From CADEEN01 sp963738425 (GTDB lineage: Bacteria; Pseudomonadota; Gammaproteobacteria; Burkholderiales; Burkholderiaceae_C), in assembly GCA_963738425.1 (NCBI GenBank), contig CAVTWT010000025.1, positions 124,001 through 188,000 of the forward strand: DNA of 64,000 bases. Reading direction: 5' to 3'. Position numbers and translations under genes: made by a program. Shown one piece after another: positions 43,543-52,057 of the stretch. The number at the start of each line of letters is the position of its first letter. Position 1 is the first letter of the stretch. Under the pieces are notes generated by a model, which worked only from the letters and a program-made list of their open reading frames with translations, had not been told where the DNA came from and did no database searches.

Positions 43543-44724
43543 TCAGCGATCCACGCGCACGATCTTGCCGTCGTCGGTGAGCAGGTAGAGCCAGCCGTCG
43601 GGGCCCTGGCGCACGTCACGGATGCGTTTGCCCAGGGTCTTGACGGCAGCAATCTCTTCACGCGCACGTCACGTCGTCACCACTCAAGGTGAGGCGCCAC
43701 AAGGTGGTGCCCGACAGTGCGCCGCTGAACAAGCTGCCCTGCCACTCGGGGAAGCCAGCGCCGGTGTAGTACGCCAAGCCTGCAGGTGCGGTCGATGTTG
43801 GCACCCAGAAGGTCTTCGGTTCGCTGTAGCCGCTGTGGTCGGCGCTGATGCGGCAAGCGGCGCCTTCCGGAGCGCCGTAGTTGCAGCCATAGCTCTTGAC
43901 GGGCCAGCCGTAGTTCGCGCCTTCCGTGACGCGGTTGAGCTCGTCACCGCCCTGCGGGCCATGCTCGGTGATCCAGAGGTTGTTGGTCCCGGGCACGACG
44001 GTGGCGCCTTGCGGGTTGCGGTGGCCCGTGCTGAACACGCTGGCGTTGCTGCCGTTGCGGTTCATGCGCACCACCTTGCCGATGGTGTTGCTGGCGTTTT
44101 GCACGCCATCGGCGCGCGCGCTGCCGTTGTTCGCCTCCAGGCCCCGTTCGCCCGCAGCCAGGTAGAGGGACTTGTCGGCGCGAAACGCGATGCGCGCCCC
44201 GTAGTGGACCTCGCCTGCCACCTTGGGTGACTGCTGCCAGATCACGGCCACGTTCTGCAAAGCGTTGCCGACGAGGCGCGCCGCGAGCCAGCGCCGTGCC
44301 GCTGCCGCCGGCGCCCGCTTCGGAATAGGCGAGGTAGACCCAGTTTTCCCCGCTGGTGAAGTCGGGGTCCAGCGCCACGTCGAGCAGCCCGCCTTGCCCC
44401 GCAAAGACGACCGCCGGCACGCCGCTGACAGTGGCGTCCACGCCCGAGCCGTCGGCGCGCACGATGACCATCGAGCCGCTTCTCTGCGCTGACGAGCATG
44501 CGGCCATCGGGCAGGAAGGCCAGGCCCCAAGGCCGCGTCCAGCGTCACGCCGAGCACCGTGGCGCGAGCCGACGTGTTGCGGCAGGGTTGTTGCCCTCCG
44601 GCGCGTCGCCACCACCGCCGCCGCCGCCACAAGCGGCGATGCCCAACGCGGTCGCTCCGAGCAAGGCGATGCTGGCTTGCATCAAGGATCGGCGGAACGT
44701 GGGGGCGCGAACGGGCTTTGGCAT
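43543..44724 (-). pseudogene. Second PQQ-dependent sugar dehydrogenase-like gene, broken by about five frameshifts
   Basis: A paralogue of the 42386 gene in the same orientation. In order, pieces in alternating frames: MPKPVRAPTFRRSLMQASIA with lipobox-like GIAACGGG (from 44724), SARATVLGVTLDAALG, PWGLAFLPDGRMLVS (to about 44495), GSMVIVRADGSGVDATVSGV with LALDPDF-type sequence, RLVGNALQNVAVIWQQ to LSGDD (44280 to 43670), and RQGPDGWLYLLTDDG to the stop at 43543. Apparent shifts are near 44585, 44530, 44490, 44280 and 43665. The net length is a multiple of three. True pseudogene or a locally poor sequence; I cannot tell. Confidence 0.72.
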
Positions 44725-44930
44725 GGCCCAAACTTTAAGGGCGCTGCACAGGCGCCATGCAGCCAGGCGTAAGCGGCCCGGGCCGTTTGTCTGCAAAAAG
44801 TCTCTGAAAGACGGGGCTGCCCGCTGTGAGCCGATGTAGAACTCACCGCTTGTTTCGAATGCGGTGCCCGCTCCTGTGGCGGTGAGTCTTCTTCGGCCGG
44901 CCACAAGGCGGACGTGCATAAACTGCACGC

Positions 44931-45755
44931 ATGCCCACCATCGCCTGTCCCACACTCGACACGCTGCGTGCCTGGCTCGACGCCGAAGCGGCAGTGCTGG
45001 TCAGCGTTCTGGAGACGCAAGGCTCGGTGCCGCGCGAGGCTGGGACGTGGATGGCGGTGTGTGCCGGCCGCGTGCTCGGCACCATCGGCGGCGGGCACCT
45101 GGAGTTCGACGCCATTGCGCATGCGCGCGATTTGCTCGCCGGGGCTGCACTCGAGCTGCAACGCCGTTTCGCGCTCGGGCCTTCCCTCGGCCAGTGCTGC
45201 GGCGGCGTGGTCGATCTCAGCTTCGAGCGCGTGCAGCCTTCGAGTGCGGCAGCGCTGATCGAGAGGCTGCAACTCGAGCAGGATGCGCGCCGCATGCCCG
45301 TAGCGCTGTTCGGCGGCGGCCATGTCGGCCGAGCCATCGTGCGCGCGCTGGCGCCACTGCCGGTGCGCGTGCACTGGATCGACAGCCGCGACGAAGTCTT
45401 TCCTGACTCATTGCCGCCGCAGGTGCAGGCTGAACATTCGGCGCCGGTGGAAGCGGCGGTGCGCGAACTGGCGCCCGGCTCGCGGGTGTTGATCATGAGC
45501 TTCTCGCACGCCGAAGACCTGGAGGTGGTGGTGGCCTGCCTGAAGCGCCTGCGCGAGCACGACGACCTGCCATTCATCGGGCTCATCGGCAGCAAGACGA
45601 AGTGGGCGACGTTCAGGCATCGGCTTGAAGCGCGTGGCTTTGCGGCTGCAGAGCTGGCACGCATCACCTGTCCGATCGGCGTTCCCGGCGTGGTGGGCAA
45701 GGAGCCCGAGGTCATCGCCGCCGCGGTGGCGGCACAGCTGATGCAGCAGCGTTGA
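44931..45755 (+). CDS. xdhC: XdhC family protein (molybdenum cofactor insertion chaperone-like)
   Basis: 274 residues. XdhC_CoxI domain at the N-terminus (VSVLETQGSVPREAGTWMAV with GTIGGGHLEFDAI), then a Rossmann-type domain (PVALFGGGHVGRAIVRALAP, IDSRDEVFP) and GLIGSKTKWATFRHRLEARG, ending in CPIGVPGVVGKEPEVIAAAV. XdhC loads and protects the molybdenum cofactor of xanthine dehydrogenase. No xdhA/xdhB genes lie in the window, so its partner is elsewhere. Confidence 0.88.
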   Translation: MPTIACPTLDTLRAWLDAEAAVLVSVLETQGSVPREAGTWMAVCAGRVLGTIGGGHLEFDAIAHARDLLAGAALELQRRFALGPSLGQCCGGVVDLSFERVQPSSAAALIERLQLEQDARRMPVALFGGGHVGRAIVRALAPLPVRVHWIDSRDEVFPDSLPPQVQAEHSAPVEAAVRELAPGSRVLIMSFSHAEDLEVVVACLKRLREHDDLPFIGLIGSKTKWATFRHRLEARGFAAAELARITCPIGVPGVVGKEPEVIAAAVAAQLMQQR

Positions 45756-45807
45756 CACGGGCAAGCAAGTCGTTGACTGAGGCAAGCATCGGCGGCAAGA
45801 TGGCGGC

Positions 45808-46740
45808 ATGCTCGGCGCGGCGGAGTCTCCCAACATCCTGGCGCTGCGCCGCTTCAGCCGCTTCTTCACGCGCCAGCTCGGGCTGCTCGACGAGCACCTG
45901 CACGACAGCGGCTTTTCCCTCACCGAGGTGCGCGTGCTGTACGAGATCGCGCACCAGCAAGGCGCGACGGCCGCCGATCTGCGGCGCGAGCTGGCCATCG
46001 ATGCCGGCTACCTGAGCCGCATCCTGCGCCGCTTCGTGGCCCAGGGGTTGGTCAAGCGCAGCCTGCATGCGACCGATGCGCGCAGCAGCAGGCTGGCCGC
46101 CACCGCCAAAGGCACGAAGGCACTGGCACCTCTGGAGCGGGCGTCGAGCGCGCGCGCCGCAGATCTGATGTCGCACCTGGACGCCGGCAGCGCTGACGAG
46201 TTGCGGCGTGCCTTGAGCACGGTCGAGCGCGCATTGACGCCAGGTGCCAAAGGGACGCCGGGGCCGGTCGTGCTGCGCCAACACCAGGTTGGCGACATCG
46301 GCTGGATCGTGCACCGCCAGGGCCTGCTCTATGCGCAGGAGTACGGCTGGGACGAAACCTTCGAGGCGCTGGTGGCCGAGATCGCGGCCAAGTTCGTGCG
46401 CGACTTCGATCCGAAACACGAACGCTGCTGGATCGCCGAGCAGGACGGCCGCATCGTCGGCTCGGCGTTCGTCGTCCGCAAGTCGGCTCGCGTTGCGCAG
46501 TTGCGCCTGCTCTACGTGGAGCCGTCGGCGCGAGGGCAGGGGCTCGGCGCACGGCTGGTCGACGAGTGCATCCGCTTTGCACGCGGCAAGCACTACAAGA
46601 CCTTGATGCTGTGGACCAACGACGTCCTGCGCGCGGCGCGCCACGTGTACGAGGCGCGCGGTTTCGTGCTGGAGAAGCAGGAGCGTCACCGCGCCTTCGG
46701 CAAGGCCTTGGTCGGGCAGTACTGGACGCTGGCGCTGTGA
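45808..46740 (+). CDS. MarR-type HTH / GNAT acetyltransferase fusion
   Basis: 310 residues. The first ~150 form a MarR winged helix (GLLDEHLHDSGFSLTEVRVL, ADLRRELAIDAGYLSRILRR with a wing HATDARSSRLAATAKG). The last ~150 are a GNAT domain with LLYVEPSARGQGLGARLVDE for acetyl-CoA binding and VLRAARHVYEARGFVLEK. This fused class is common in Proteobacteria, but substrate and targets are generally unknown. The start of the next gene overlaps its stop as GTGA. Confidence 0.9.
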   Translation: MLGAAESPNILALRRFSRFFTRQLGLLDEHLHDSGFSLTEVRVLYEIAHQQGATAADLRRELAIDAGYLSRILRRFVAQGLVKRSLHATDARSSRLAATAKGTKALAPLERASSARAADLMSHLDAGSADELRRALSTVERALTPGAKGTPGPVVLRQHQVGDIGWIVHRQGLLYAQEYGWDETFEALVAEIAAKFVRDFDPKHERCWIAEQDGRIVGSAFVVRKSARVAQLRLLYVEPSARGQGLGARLVDECIRFARGKHYKTLMLWTNDVLRAARHVYEARGFVLEKQERHRAFGKALVGQYWTLAL

Positions 46741-47666
46741 CGGCCGCGCGCAGGACAGAACGGTGGGCACTCGGTGCGGCGGCGTTGGTGGGCATTCAGG
46801 TCGGCGCCTGCATCGCCGGCAGCCGCTGGCTGATGAGCGAGTTGGGGCCGTTGTCGCTGACCTTTCTGCGCTACGCGATCGCCCTGGCCACGCTGCTGCC
46901 GCTGCTGGCCTGGGTCGGTGGCACGCGTGCCTCGCTGGCGCGCCTGACGGCGGGCGATGCGATTCGCGTATCGCTGCTCGGCATCGTGCAGTTTGGCGTG
47001 CTGATCGCGCTGCTCAACTTTGGCCTCAAGCATGTCGACGCCGGTCTGGGCGCGCTGCTGTTCGCGACTTTTCCGCTGATGACCCTGGCCATCGCCACCG
47101 CCGCAGGCTACGAGCGCTTCGATGGGCTGCTGGCCGCCGGTGTGCTGCTGTCGGTCGCCGGTGTCGGGCTGGCGCTTGGCGTGCGTCCACCGGCGATGAG
47201 CCGTGCAGGCTTTGCGCTCGGCGCGGCCTGTGTGCTCGGCGCGGCATTCTGCGGTGCCATGTGCTCGGTGCTGTACCGGCCGCTGCTGCATCGCCACGCC
47301 ACGCTGCCGCTGGGCACGCTGGCCATGGCGGCGGCGGTCGCTGCGCTCGCACCGGCGGCAGCCGCCGAAGGCCTGCTCACGCGGGCGCACGCCTTGTCGG
47401 CCGCGCAATGGGCTGCCGTGGTTGCGATCGGCTTGTCCAGCGGCATCAGCTATTGGGTCTGGCTGTGGACGCTCAAGCACACCGCGCCGACGAAGGCGAC
47501 CACCTTCCTCGCCCTCAGCCCGGTGACCGCCGCGCTGATGGGCATGTTTGGATTGGGTGAGCCGATCAGCGCCGGGCTCGTTGGCGGGGTGGTCTGTATT
47601 CTTCTTGGGCTGGTGCTGACCGCCACGCGCCGGATCTCGCCCGCGTCAGCGCCGCACAGCCCCTGA
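46737..47666 (+). CDS. EamA/DMT family transporter
   Basis: 309 residues from GTG 46737, chosen because it overlaps the upstream stop as GTGA; the frame stays open upstream but inside the previous gene. Ten hydrophobic helices in two EamA repeats (SRWLMSELGPLSLTFLRYAI; GIVQFGVLIALLNFGLKHVD; HTAPTKATTFLALSPVTAAL). Likely an exporter of small metabolites; substrate unknown. Tail overlaps the convergent VWA gene by 21 bp. Confidence 0.87.
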   Translation: MTAARRTERWALGAAALVGIQVGACIAGSRWLMSELGPLSLTFLRYAIALATLLPLLAWVGGTRASLARLTAGDAIRVSLLGIVQFGVLIALLNFGLKHVDAGLGALLFATFPLMTLAIATAAGYERFDGLLAAGVLLSVAGVGLALGVRPPAMSRAGFALGAACVLGAAFCGAMCSVLYRPLLHRHATLPLGTLAMAAAVAALAPAAAAEGLLTRAHALSAAQWAAVVAIGLSSGISYWVWLWTLKHTAPTKATTFLALSPVTAALMGMFGLGEPISAGLVGGVVCILLGLVLTATRRISPASAPHSP

Positions 47667-49124
47667 GCTTGGCAGGTTGTGACGCGCCGCTTGCGGCGAC
47701 AAAGCGTTCGGAAAGTAGAGCGCCGTCAGGCTCTTGCTGTGCACCGGGCTCGCCGCGTGGGTATCGGCGCTGCCGTCGGCGTGACGACGCCAGTCGCGCA
47801 CCCAGTGGATGGCGTCGCAGACTTCGAGCAGGCCCATCGTTTCGCGGTCGCCAACGAGCACGCCTTGCACATGCAGGCCGAGCTGCTCGCGCGCGTGGTC
47901 GAGTTTGTCGAGCGTCGCCCGCACACAGCCGAACTCGCCATCACTGACGATCAGCAGATCGGCGCCCTGCCATGTGGCTTCATGCACACAGTCGATCGCG
48001 CGCTCGATCGGCGTCTGCACATCGGTGCCACCGTCGAATGACTGCGCCATCAGGTCGAGCGTCGCATTCAAGTCACCCAGGTCGCGCTCGATCAACTCGT
48101 CCGGTCCGCCGAAGGCCAGCAGCTTGCAGGCGCGGCCGCTCTCGTGCGCGGTGCGCAGAGCGGCAATGGCGACCGCTTTGGCGATGTTTTCCGGCGCGCC
48201 GGCCATCGAGCCCGAGGTGTCGAGACAGAGCACGAAGGGGCCGCGCTCCAGCGCTTGTGATGGTGGCGCGAATGCGGCGTTGCCCTGCACAGGACCGTGA
48301 GGGTCGGGCCGCCAGTCGATCACCAGCGCTTCGGTCTCGTGGGCGAGCAGGCGGCCTTCGGCCTGGCGCGCACGCCACAGCCGCTTGCCGACGGGGTGGC
48401 GCAGCAGGATCGCTTCGCCGGGCAGCATGTGTTCGAGGCGCGAATCGAAACGGATGCCGGTGATCTCGCCCGGTGCACCGGCCAGGCGTGTTGGCACGGC
48501 GCGCAACGGCGCACGATGCGTTGCCGCGTCAGGCGCAGCCCTGCGTGCGGGGTGCGCAGAGAACTCGCGGCGGCCCAGGCGTTGCAGCAGTGCACTCAAC
48601 TCCGGCAGTGACGCCAGGCGCTCGGCGGCGCGCCGCGCCTCGTGCCACGCGCGCGAGCGCAGGCGTCCGCGCAGCTCGCCCCACGGCAGGTGCGCACCGC
48701 CGGACAGGTCGCGCAGCAACGCCAGATCGGCTTCGAGCCCGTGCAGTTCGAATTGCCACGACTGTTCGAACTCGCGTGCGACCTGCACGATGGCCGCCTC
48801 GCGCGTCAACCGCGGCTCGAGGTCCGCAGCGCGACCCAAGTGCCACAACATCGTGCGCAGCACCTGCTCGGCCAGCGCGGGTGTTGCGCGCGTGAAGGCG
48901 GGCAGGTTCAGTGTGCCGGCGACGCTGCGCAGCGCAGCGGTGGCGTCGGCGTCACCGAAGTCGGCCGCTGCGGCCGGCAAGGCGCCGGCATCGAGCGCAG
49001 CCAGCCACGCCCTCACGTCGTCGAGCCGCCGCTCGCGGTGGCCGACAGGGGCTGTCAGTGTTGGCAGCCATACCGGTCGCGGCAGCCGTTGCAGCCGGTC
49101 ATACGGCGCATCGAAGCCGCTCAT
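47646..49124 (-). CDS. VWA-domain protein, ViaA-like
   Basis: 492 residues. C-terminal von Willebrand A domain with the MIDAS motif DTSGSMAG near residue 300, a following Thr in DGGTDVQTP, and Asp in LIVSDGEFG. The N-terminal ~280 residues are helical, as in ViaA. It is coupled to the MoxR/RavA-like ATPase upstream by ATGA. Such pairs act as a chaperone-like AAA+ machine; in E. coli RavA-ViaA affects aminoglycoside sensitivity and respiratory complexes. Exact substrate here unknown. Confidence 0.88.
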   Translation of the reverse strand: MSGFDAPYDRLQRLPRPVWLPTLTAPVGHRERRLDDVRAWLAALDAGALPAAAADFGDADATAALRSVAGTLNLPAFTRATPALAEQVLRTMLWHLGRAADLEPRLTREAAIVQVAREFEQSWQFELHGLEADLALLRDLSGGAHLPWGELRGRLRSRAWHEARRAAERLASLPELSALLQRLGRREFSAHPARRAAPDAATHRAPLRAVPTRLAGAPGEITGIRFDSRLEHMLPGEAILLRHPVGKRLWRARQAEGRLLAHETEALVIDWRPDPHGPVQGNAAFAPPSQALERGPFVLCLDTSGSMAGAPENIAKAVAIAALRTAHESGRACKLLAFGGPDELIERDLGDLNATLDLMAQSFDGGTDVQTPIERAIDCVHEATWQGADLLIVSDGEFGCVRATLDKLDHAREQLGLHVQGVLVGDRETMGLLEVCDAIHWVRDWRRHADGSADTHAASPVHSKSLTALYFPNALSPQAARHNLPSSGAVRR

Positions 49125-50530
49125 TCAACGGCTTCTGGGATGGCGATGGGCGCCGGCGCCGCGGTGGCATGTTCATCGCAGGGTAGGGCAGCAAAGCCTG
49201 CGCGCGTTGCGGCGAGGCGCGCTGCAAGACCGTCGAGCATCGACAACGCCTTCGCATGCGCACGCGCAAGGTGTGCGAGCAGCGCCGTGGGCATCCACAC
49301 CCGGGTCGCCAACGCATGGGCCTGCGCTTGCGCGCGCGCCAGCACCTCGGCTCGAGAGGCTGCGACCTGTGCTTCGATTTCGCTCACCTGCTCCACGCGG
49401 CAGCGGATGTGCACGGAGCTCCAGCGGCGCCGCAACTGGTCTTCGAGGCGTGCGGAGACGATGCGTTGGGCGTTCGGCTGCGCATCGTCATCGCGCTCGC
49501 CCAAGCCAATGGCTCGCGCCAGCGCCAGCTTGCCGGCGGCATCGTCGTCGCCTTCCGCCGGCGCCGACGCTTCGATCGTGAGCTGCTTTTCAAAGGCCTG
49601 CACCGCGCGCTCGAGCCAGGGCGCTTCGCTCGGCGGTGTCGACAGAAGCTCCTGCTCGAACCATTGCTGCAAGGCCGGCACGCTGTCAGGCTTCGCGCTG
49701 GCCACATAGGGCGCAAGCCAGAGGTCGTAGGCATCGATCGCGTCTCGGCCTTCGCTCGCGGCGGCCGTGCGCGCCAGCGCAACGAACTGGCGCCAGCGCC
49801 GGTCCGACAACGCCGGTTCCTGGCGCGACGCGAGCCATTGGCGCAGAGTGGTGCAGGCACTGACGAAGCTCTCGCTGAGCGCGACGTGCGCTGTGGCTGC
49901 GGCGATCGCCTCCCGTTCGGCCGGCAGCAGCGGCGCATCGACAGGCGAAGCCACGTCGTCGAGCCCCAGCAGGGCTGCGAAATGGTCGTCACCGACCGGC
50001 GCCACCGGCACCCGGATCAGAAAGCGGTCGTAGAACGCGTGCAGCGCGTCGTCCGCTGGTACCTCGTTGCTCGCGGCAATCACCGAGATCAGTGGCGTGC
50101 GAAAGCGCTGGGTGCCGTTGTCGAAGTCGCGCTCGTTGAGCAGTGTCAACAGCGCGTTGAGGATTGCCGAGTTGGCCTTGAAGACTTCGTCGAGAAAGGC
50201 GATGCCGGCGGTCGGCAGAAAGCCTTCGGTCAAACGCTCGTAGCGATCGTCTTCCAACGCCTTCAACGACAGCGGACCGAAGAGCTCTTCGGGCGTCGAG
50301 AAGCGCGTCAGCAGGCGTTCGAAGTAGCGGGTCTGCGCAAACGCGCTGTGCAGGCGCCGCGCCAAAGCGCTCTTGGCGGTTCCTGGTGGGCCGATCAGCA
50401 GCACATGTTCACCAGCCAGCGCGGCCAGCAGCGCCAGCCGAACCGGCGCCTCGCGTTCGAGCAGGCCGCGCTCGAGGGCGGCCAGCAGCAAGTGCAGCCG
50501 GTGTGCGTCCAGGAGAGGTGGCAACTGCAT
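49121..50530 (-). CDS. MoxR/RavA-like AAA+ ATPase
   Basis: 469 residues. Walker A LIGPPGTAKSAL with Lys53, Walker B IAFLDEVFKAN with Asp114-Glu115, sensor I SVIAASNEVPADDALHAFYD, then YDRFLIRVPV. C-terminal region is long and helical, unlike the beta-rich LARA insert of E. coli RavA, so 'RavA-like' is by ATPase type and partner. It is the first of the two-gene unit; it pairs with the VWA protein. Confidence 0.9.
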   Translation of the reverse strand: MQLPPLLDAHRLHLLLAALERGLLEREAPVRLALLAALAGEHVLLIGPPGTAKSALARRLHSAFAQTRYFERLLTRFSTPEELFGPLSLKALEDDRYERLTEGFLPTAGIAFLDEVFKANSAILNALLTLLNERDFDNGTQRFRTPLISVIAASNEVPADDALHAFYDRFLIRVPVAPVGDDHFAALLGLDDVASPVDAPLLPAEREAIAAATAHVALSESFVSACTTLRQWLASRQEPALSDRRWRQFVALARTAAASEGRDAIDAYDLWLAPYVASAKPDSVPALQQWFEQELLSTPPSEAPWLERAVQAFEKQLTIEASAPAEGDDDAAGKLALARAIGLGERDDDAQPNAQRIVSARLEDQLRRRWSSVHIRCRVEQVSEIEAQVAASRAEVLARAQAQAHALATRVWMPTALLAHLARAHAKALSMLDGLAARLAATRAGFAALPCDEHATAAPAPIAIPEAVE

Positions 50531-50693
50531 AGGGCGATTGTGCAGGCGGACGCAAGGCGTCGAAAAGCGTGCCGGAATCGACGCTGCGCACAGCGGCGGC
50601 GTTGCGTGGTACGCAGCGCCGCATCCGCCTGCATCTAAGGTTCACGCGGCCGCGTAGCGCGGCCAACATCCCCTGAGAATTTGGAGATCGACG

Positions 50694-51602
50694 ATGACCC
50701 GCAGTCACTCCGGCCGATTGGCCCTGGCCACCGTGGCGCTGGCGCTCTGCGCCGGCGCGGTGCATGCGGCTGACGGCAAGCTGCTGCTGACCGGCGGCGT
50801 GGCCAGCATCGACGGCGCGGCGGGAGGCGGCCTGACACCGTGGGCCGTGACCGGCAGCTATGCGACGCGGGGCCAGACCGGCGGCACGGCGCATCTCACC
50901 GCCGCGAAGACGCAGGACTATGCGCTGTTGACCTATGGCGCTGCGTTCAGCTGGAACGAGCGGATCGAAGTTTCGCTCGCCCGGCAGGAGTTCGACACCC
51001 AGGACAACCTGGCGCCGCTCGGCCTCCGCGGCTTGAAGCTGAAGCAGGACATCGTCGGCGTGAAAGCGCGCGTGGCCGGCGACGCGGTGCTCGACAGCGA
51101 CACGCTGATGCCGCAGATTGCGCTCGGTCTGCAGTACAAGCGCACGCGCGCCGGTGAGCTCGGCCCGACGCTGTACGGCCCGCTCGGCGCCAAGGACAAC
51201 GGCGTCGATGTGTACGCCAGCGCGACCAAGCTCTTCCTCGCGCAGAGCGTGCTCGTCAACGGCACGCTGCGCGCCACCAAGGCCAACCAGAACGGTCTGC
51301 TCGGCTTCGGCGGGGCGCAGAGCGACCGCTACAAACTGCAGCCCGAGATCTCGGTGGCGGTGTTGCTGCGCAAGGACGTGGCGCTCGGCGCCGAGTACCG
51401 CACCAAGCCCGACAACCTGAACCGCAGCGTGCTCGGCGATGGCGCGCTCAAAGAAGACGACTGGTTCGATGTCTTCATCGCCTGGGCGCCGAGCAAGCAC
51501 TTTTCGCTGACGGCTGCGTATGTCGATCTCGGCAGGATCGTGCCGGCCTTGCAGCCCCAGCGGCAGAACGGGGCCTACCTGTCGGCACAACTTTCTTTCT
51601 GA
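50694..51602 (+). CDS. DUF3034 family outer-membrane beta-barrel-like protein
   Basis: 302 residues. A signal peptide (LALATVALALCAGAVHA) is followed by KLLLTGGVASIDGAAGGGLT, alternating beta-strand segments, and a terminal Phe (AYLSAQLSF), the usual mark of outer-membrane barrels. I recognise the DUF3034 pattern; function unknown. GGAG precedes the start. The truncated globin follows 11 bp later, implying co-transcription. Confidence 0.83.
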   Translation: MTRSHSGRLALATVALALCAGAVHAADGKLLLTGGVASIDGAAGGGLTPWAVTGSYATRGQTGGTAHLTAAKTQDYALLTYGAAFSWNERIEVSLARQEFDTQDNLAPLGLRGLKLKQDIVGVKARVAGDAVLDSDTLMPQIALGLQYKRTRAGELGPTLYGPLGAKDNGVDVYASATKLFLAQSVLVNGTLRATKANQNGLLGFGGAQSDRYKLQPEISVAVLLRKDVALGAEYRTKPDNLNRSVLGDGALKEDDWFDVFIAWAPSKHFSLTAAYVDLGRIVPALQPQRQNGAYLSAQLSF

Positions 51603-51613
51603 GGACTTCTGTC

Positions 51614-52057
51614 ATGCGACGTGTCATCCCCGCTTTCGTCCTGGCCTGCGCCGGCTTCGTCGTCTGCACCACCGCCGACGCGCAAAACAACAACCCCACC
51701 GACGACAGCGTGTACCAGGCTTTCGGCCAGAAGGCCGGCATCCAGGCGCTGATGGAAGACTTCTTCACCCGCTTGAAAGCCGATGCGCGCACCGCACCGT
51801 TCTTCAAGGACACCCATCGCGCCAACCTCGTCGAGCAGTTGACCGAACAGCTCTGTCAGGAAGGCGGCGGGCCTTGCGTCTACAAAGGCGCGCCGATGGA
51901 CAAGGTGCATCGCGACCTCGACATCCGCAAGGAGCACTTCAACGCACTTGTCGAGGTGCTGCAGCAGAGCATGGACGCCAAGGGCGTGCCGTTTCGTGCA
52001 CAGAACGCGATGCTGGCGCGGCTGGCACCGATGCACCGCGAGATCATCACGCCCTAG
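51614..52057 (+). CDS. Exported group 1 truncated hemoglobin-like protein
   Basis: 147 residues. A signal peptide (VIPAFVLACAGFVVCTTADA) precedes a truncated globin domain: VYQAFGQKAGIQALMEDFFT, FFKDTHRANLVEQLTEQLCQ, MDKVHRDLDIRKEHFNALVE. His in the HFNAL region aligns with the proximal haem ligand. The predicted export to the periplasm is unusual for a globin and suggests a role in NO, oxygen or redox chemistry outside the cytoplasm. Its stop meets the convergent oxidase gene with a 4-bp overlap. Confidence 0.85.
   Translation: MRRVIPAFVLACAGFVVCTTADAQNNNPTDDSVYQAFGQKAGIQALMEDFFTRLKADARTAPFFKDTHRANLVEQLTEQLCQEGGGPCVYKGAPMDKVHRDLDIRKEHFNALVEVLQQSMDAKGVPFRAQNAMLARLAPMHREIITP

Noticed and set aside
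44841..44887. Inverted repeat ACTCACCGC / GCGGTGAGT ahead of xdhC
   Set aside because: Arms are only 9 bp with a 29-bp spacer; likely chance at this GC content, no regulator suggested.
50648..50664. GGCCGCG-TAG-CGCGGCC palindrome ahead of the DUF3034 gene
   Set aside because: Could be an operator or terminator, but GC-only palindromes are common by chance here and no T run follows.
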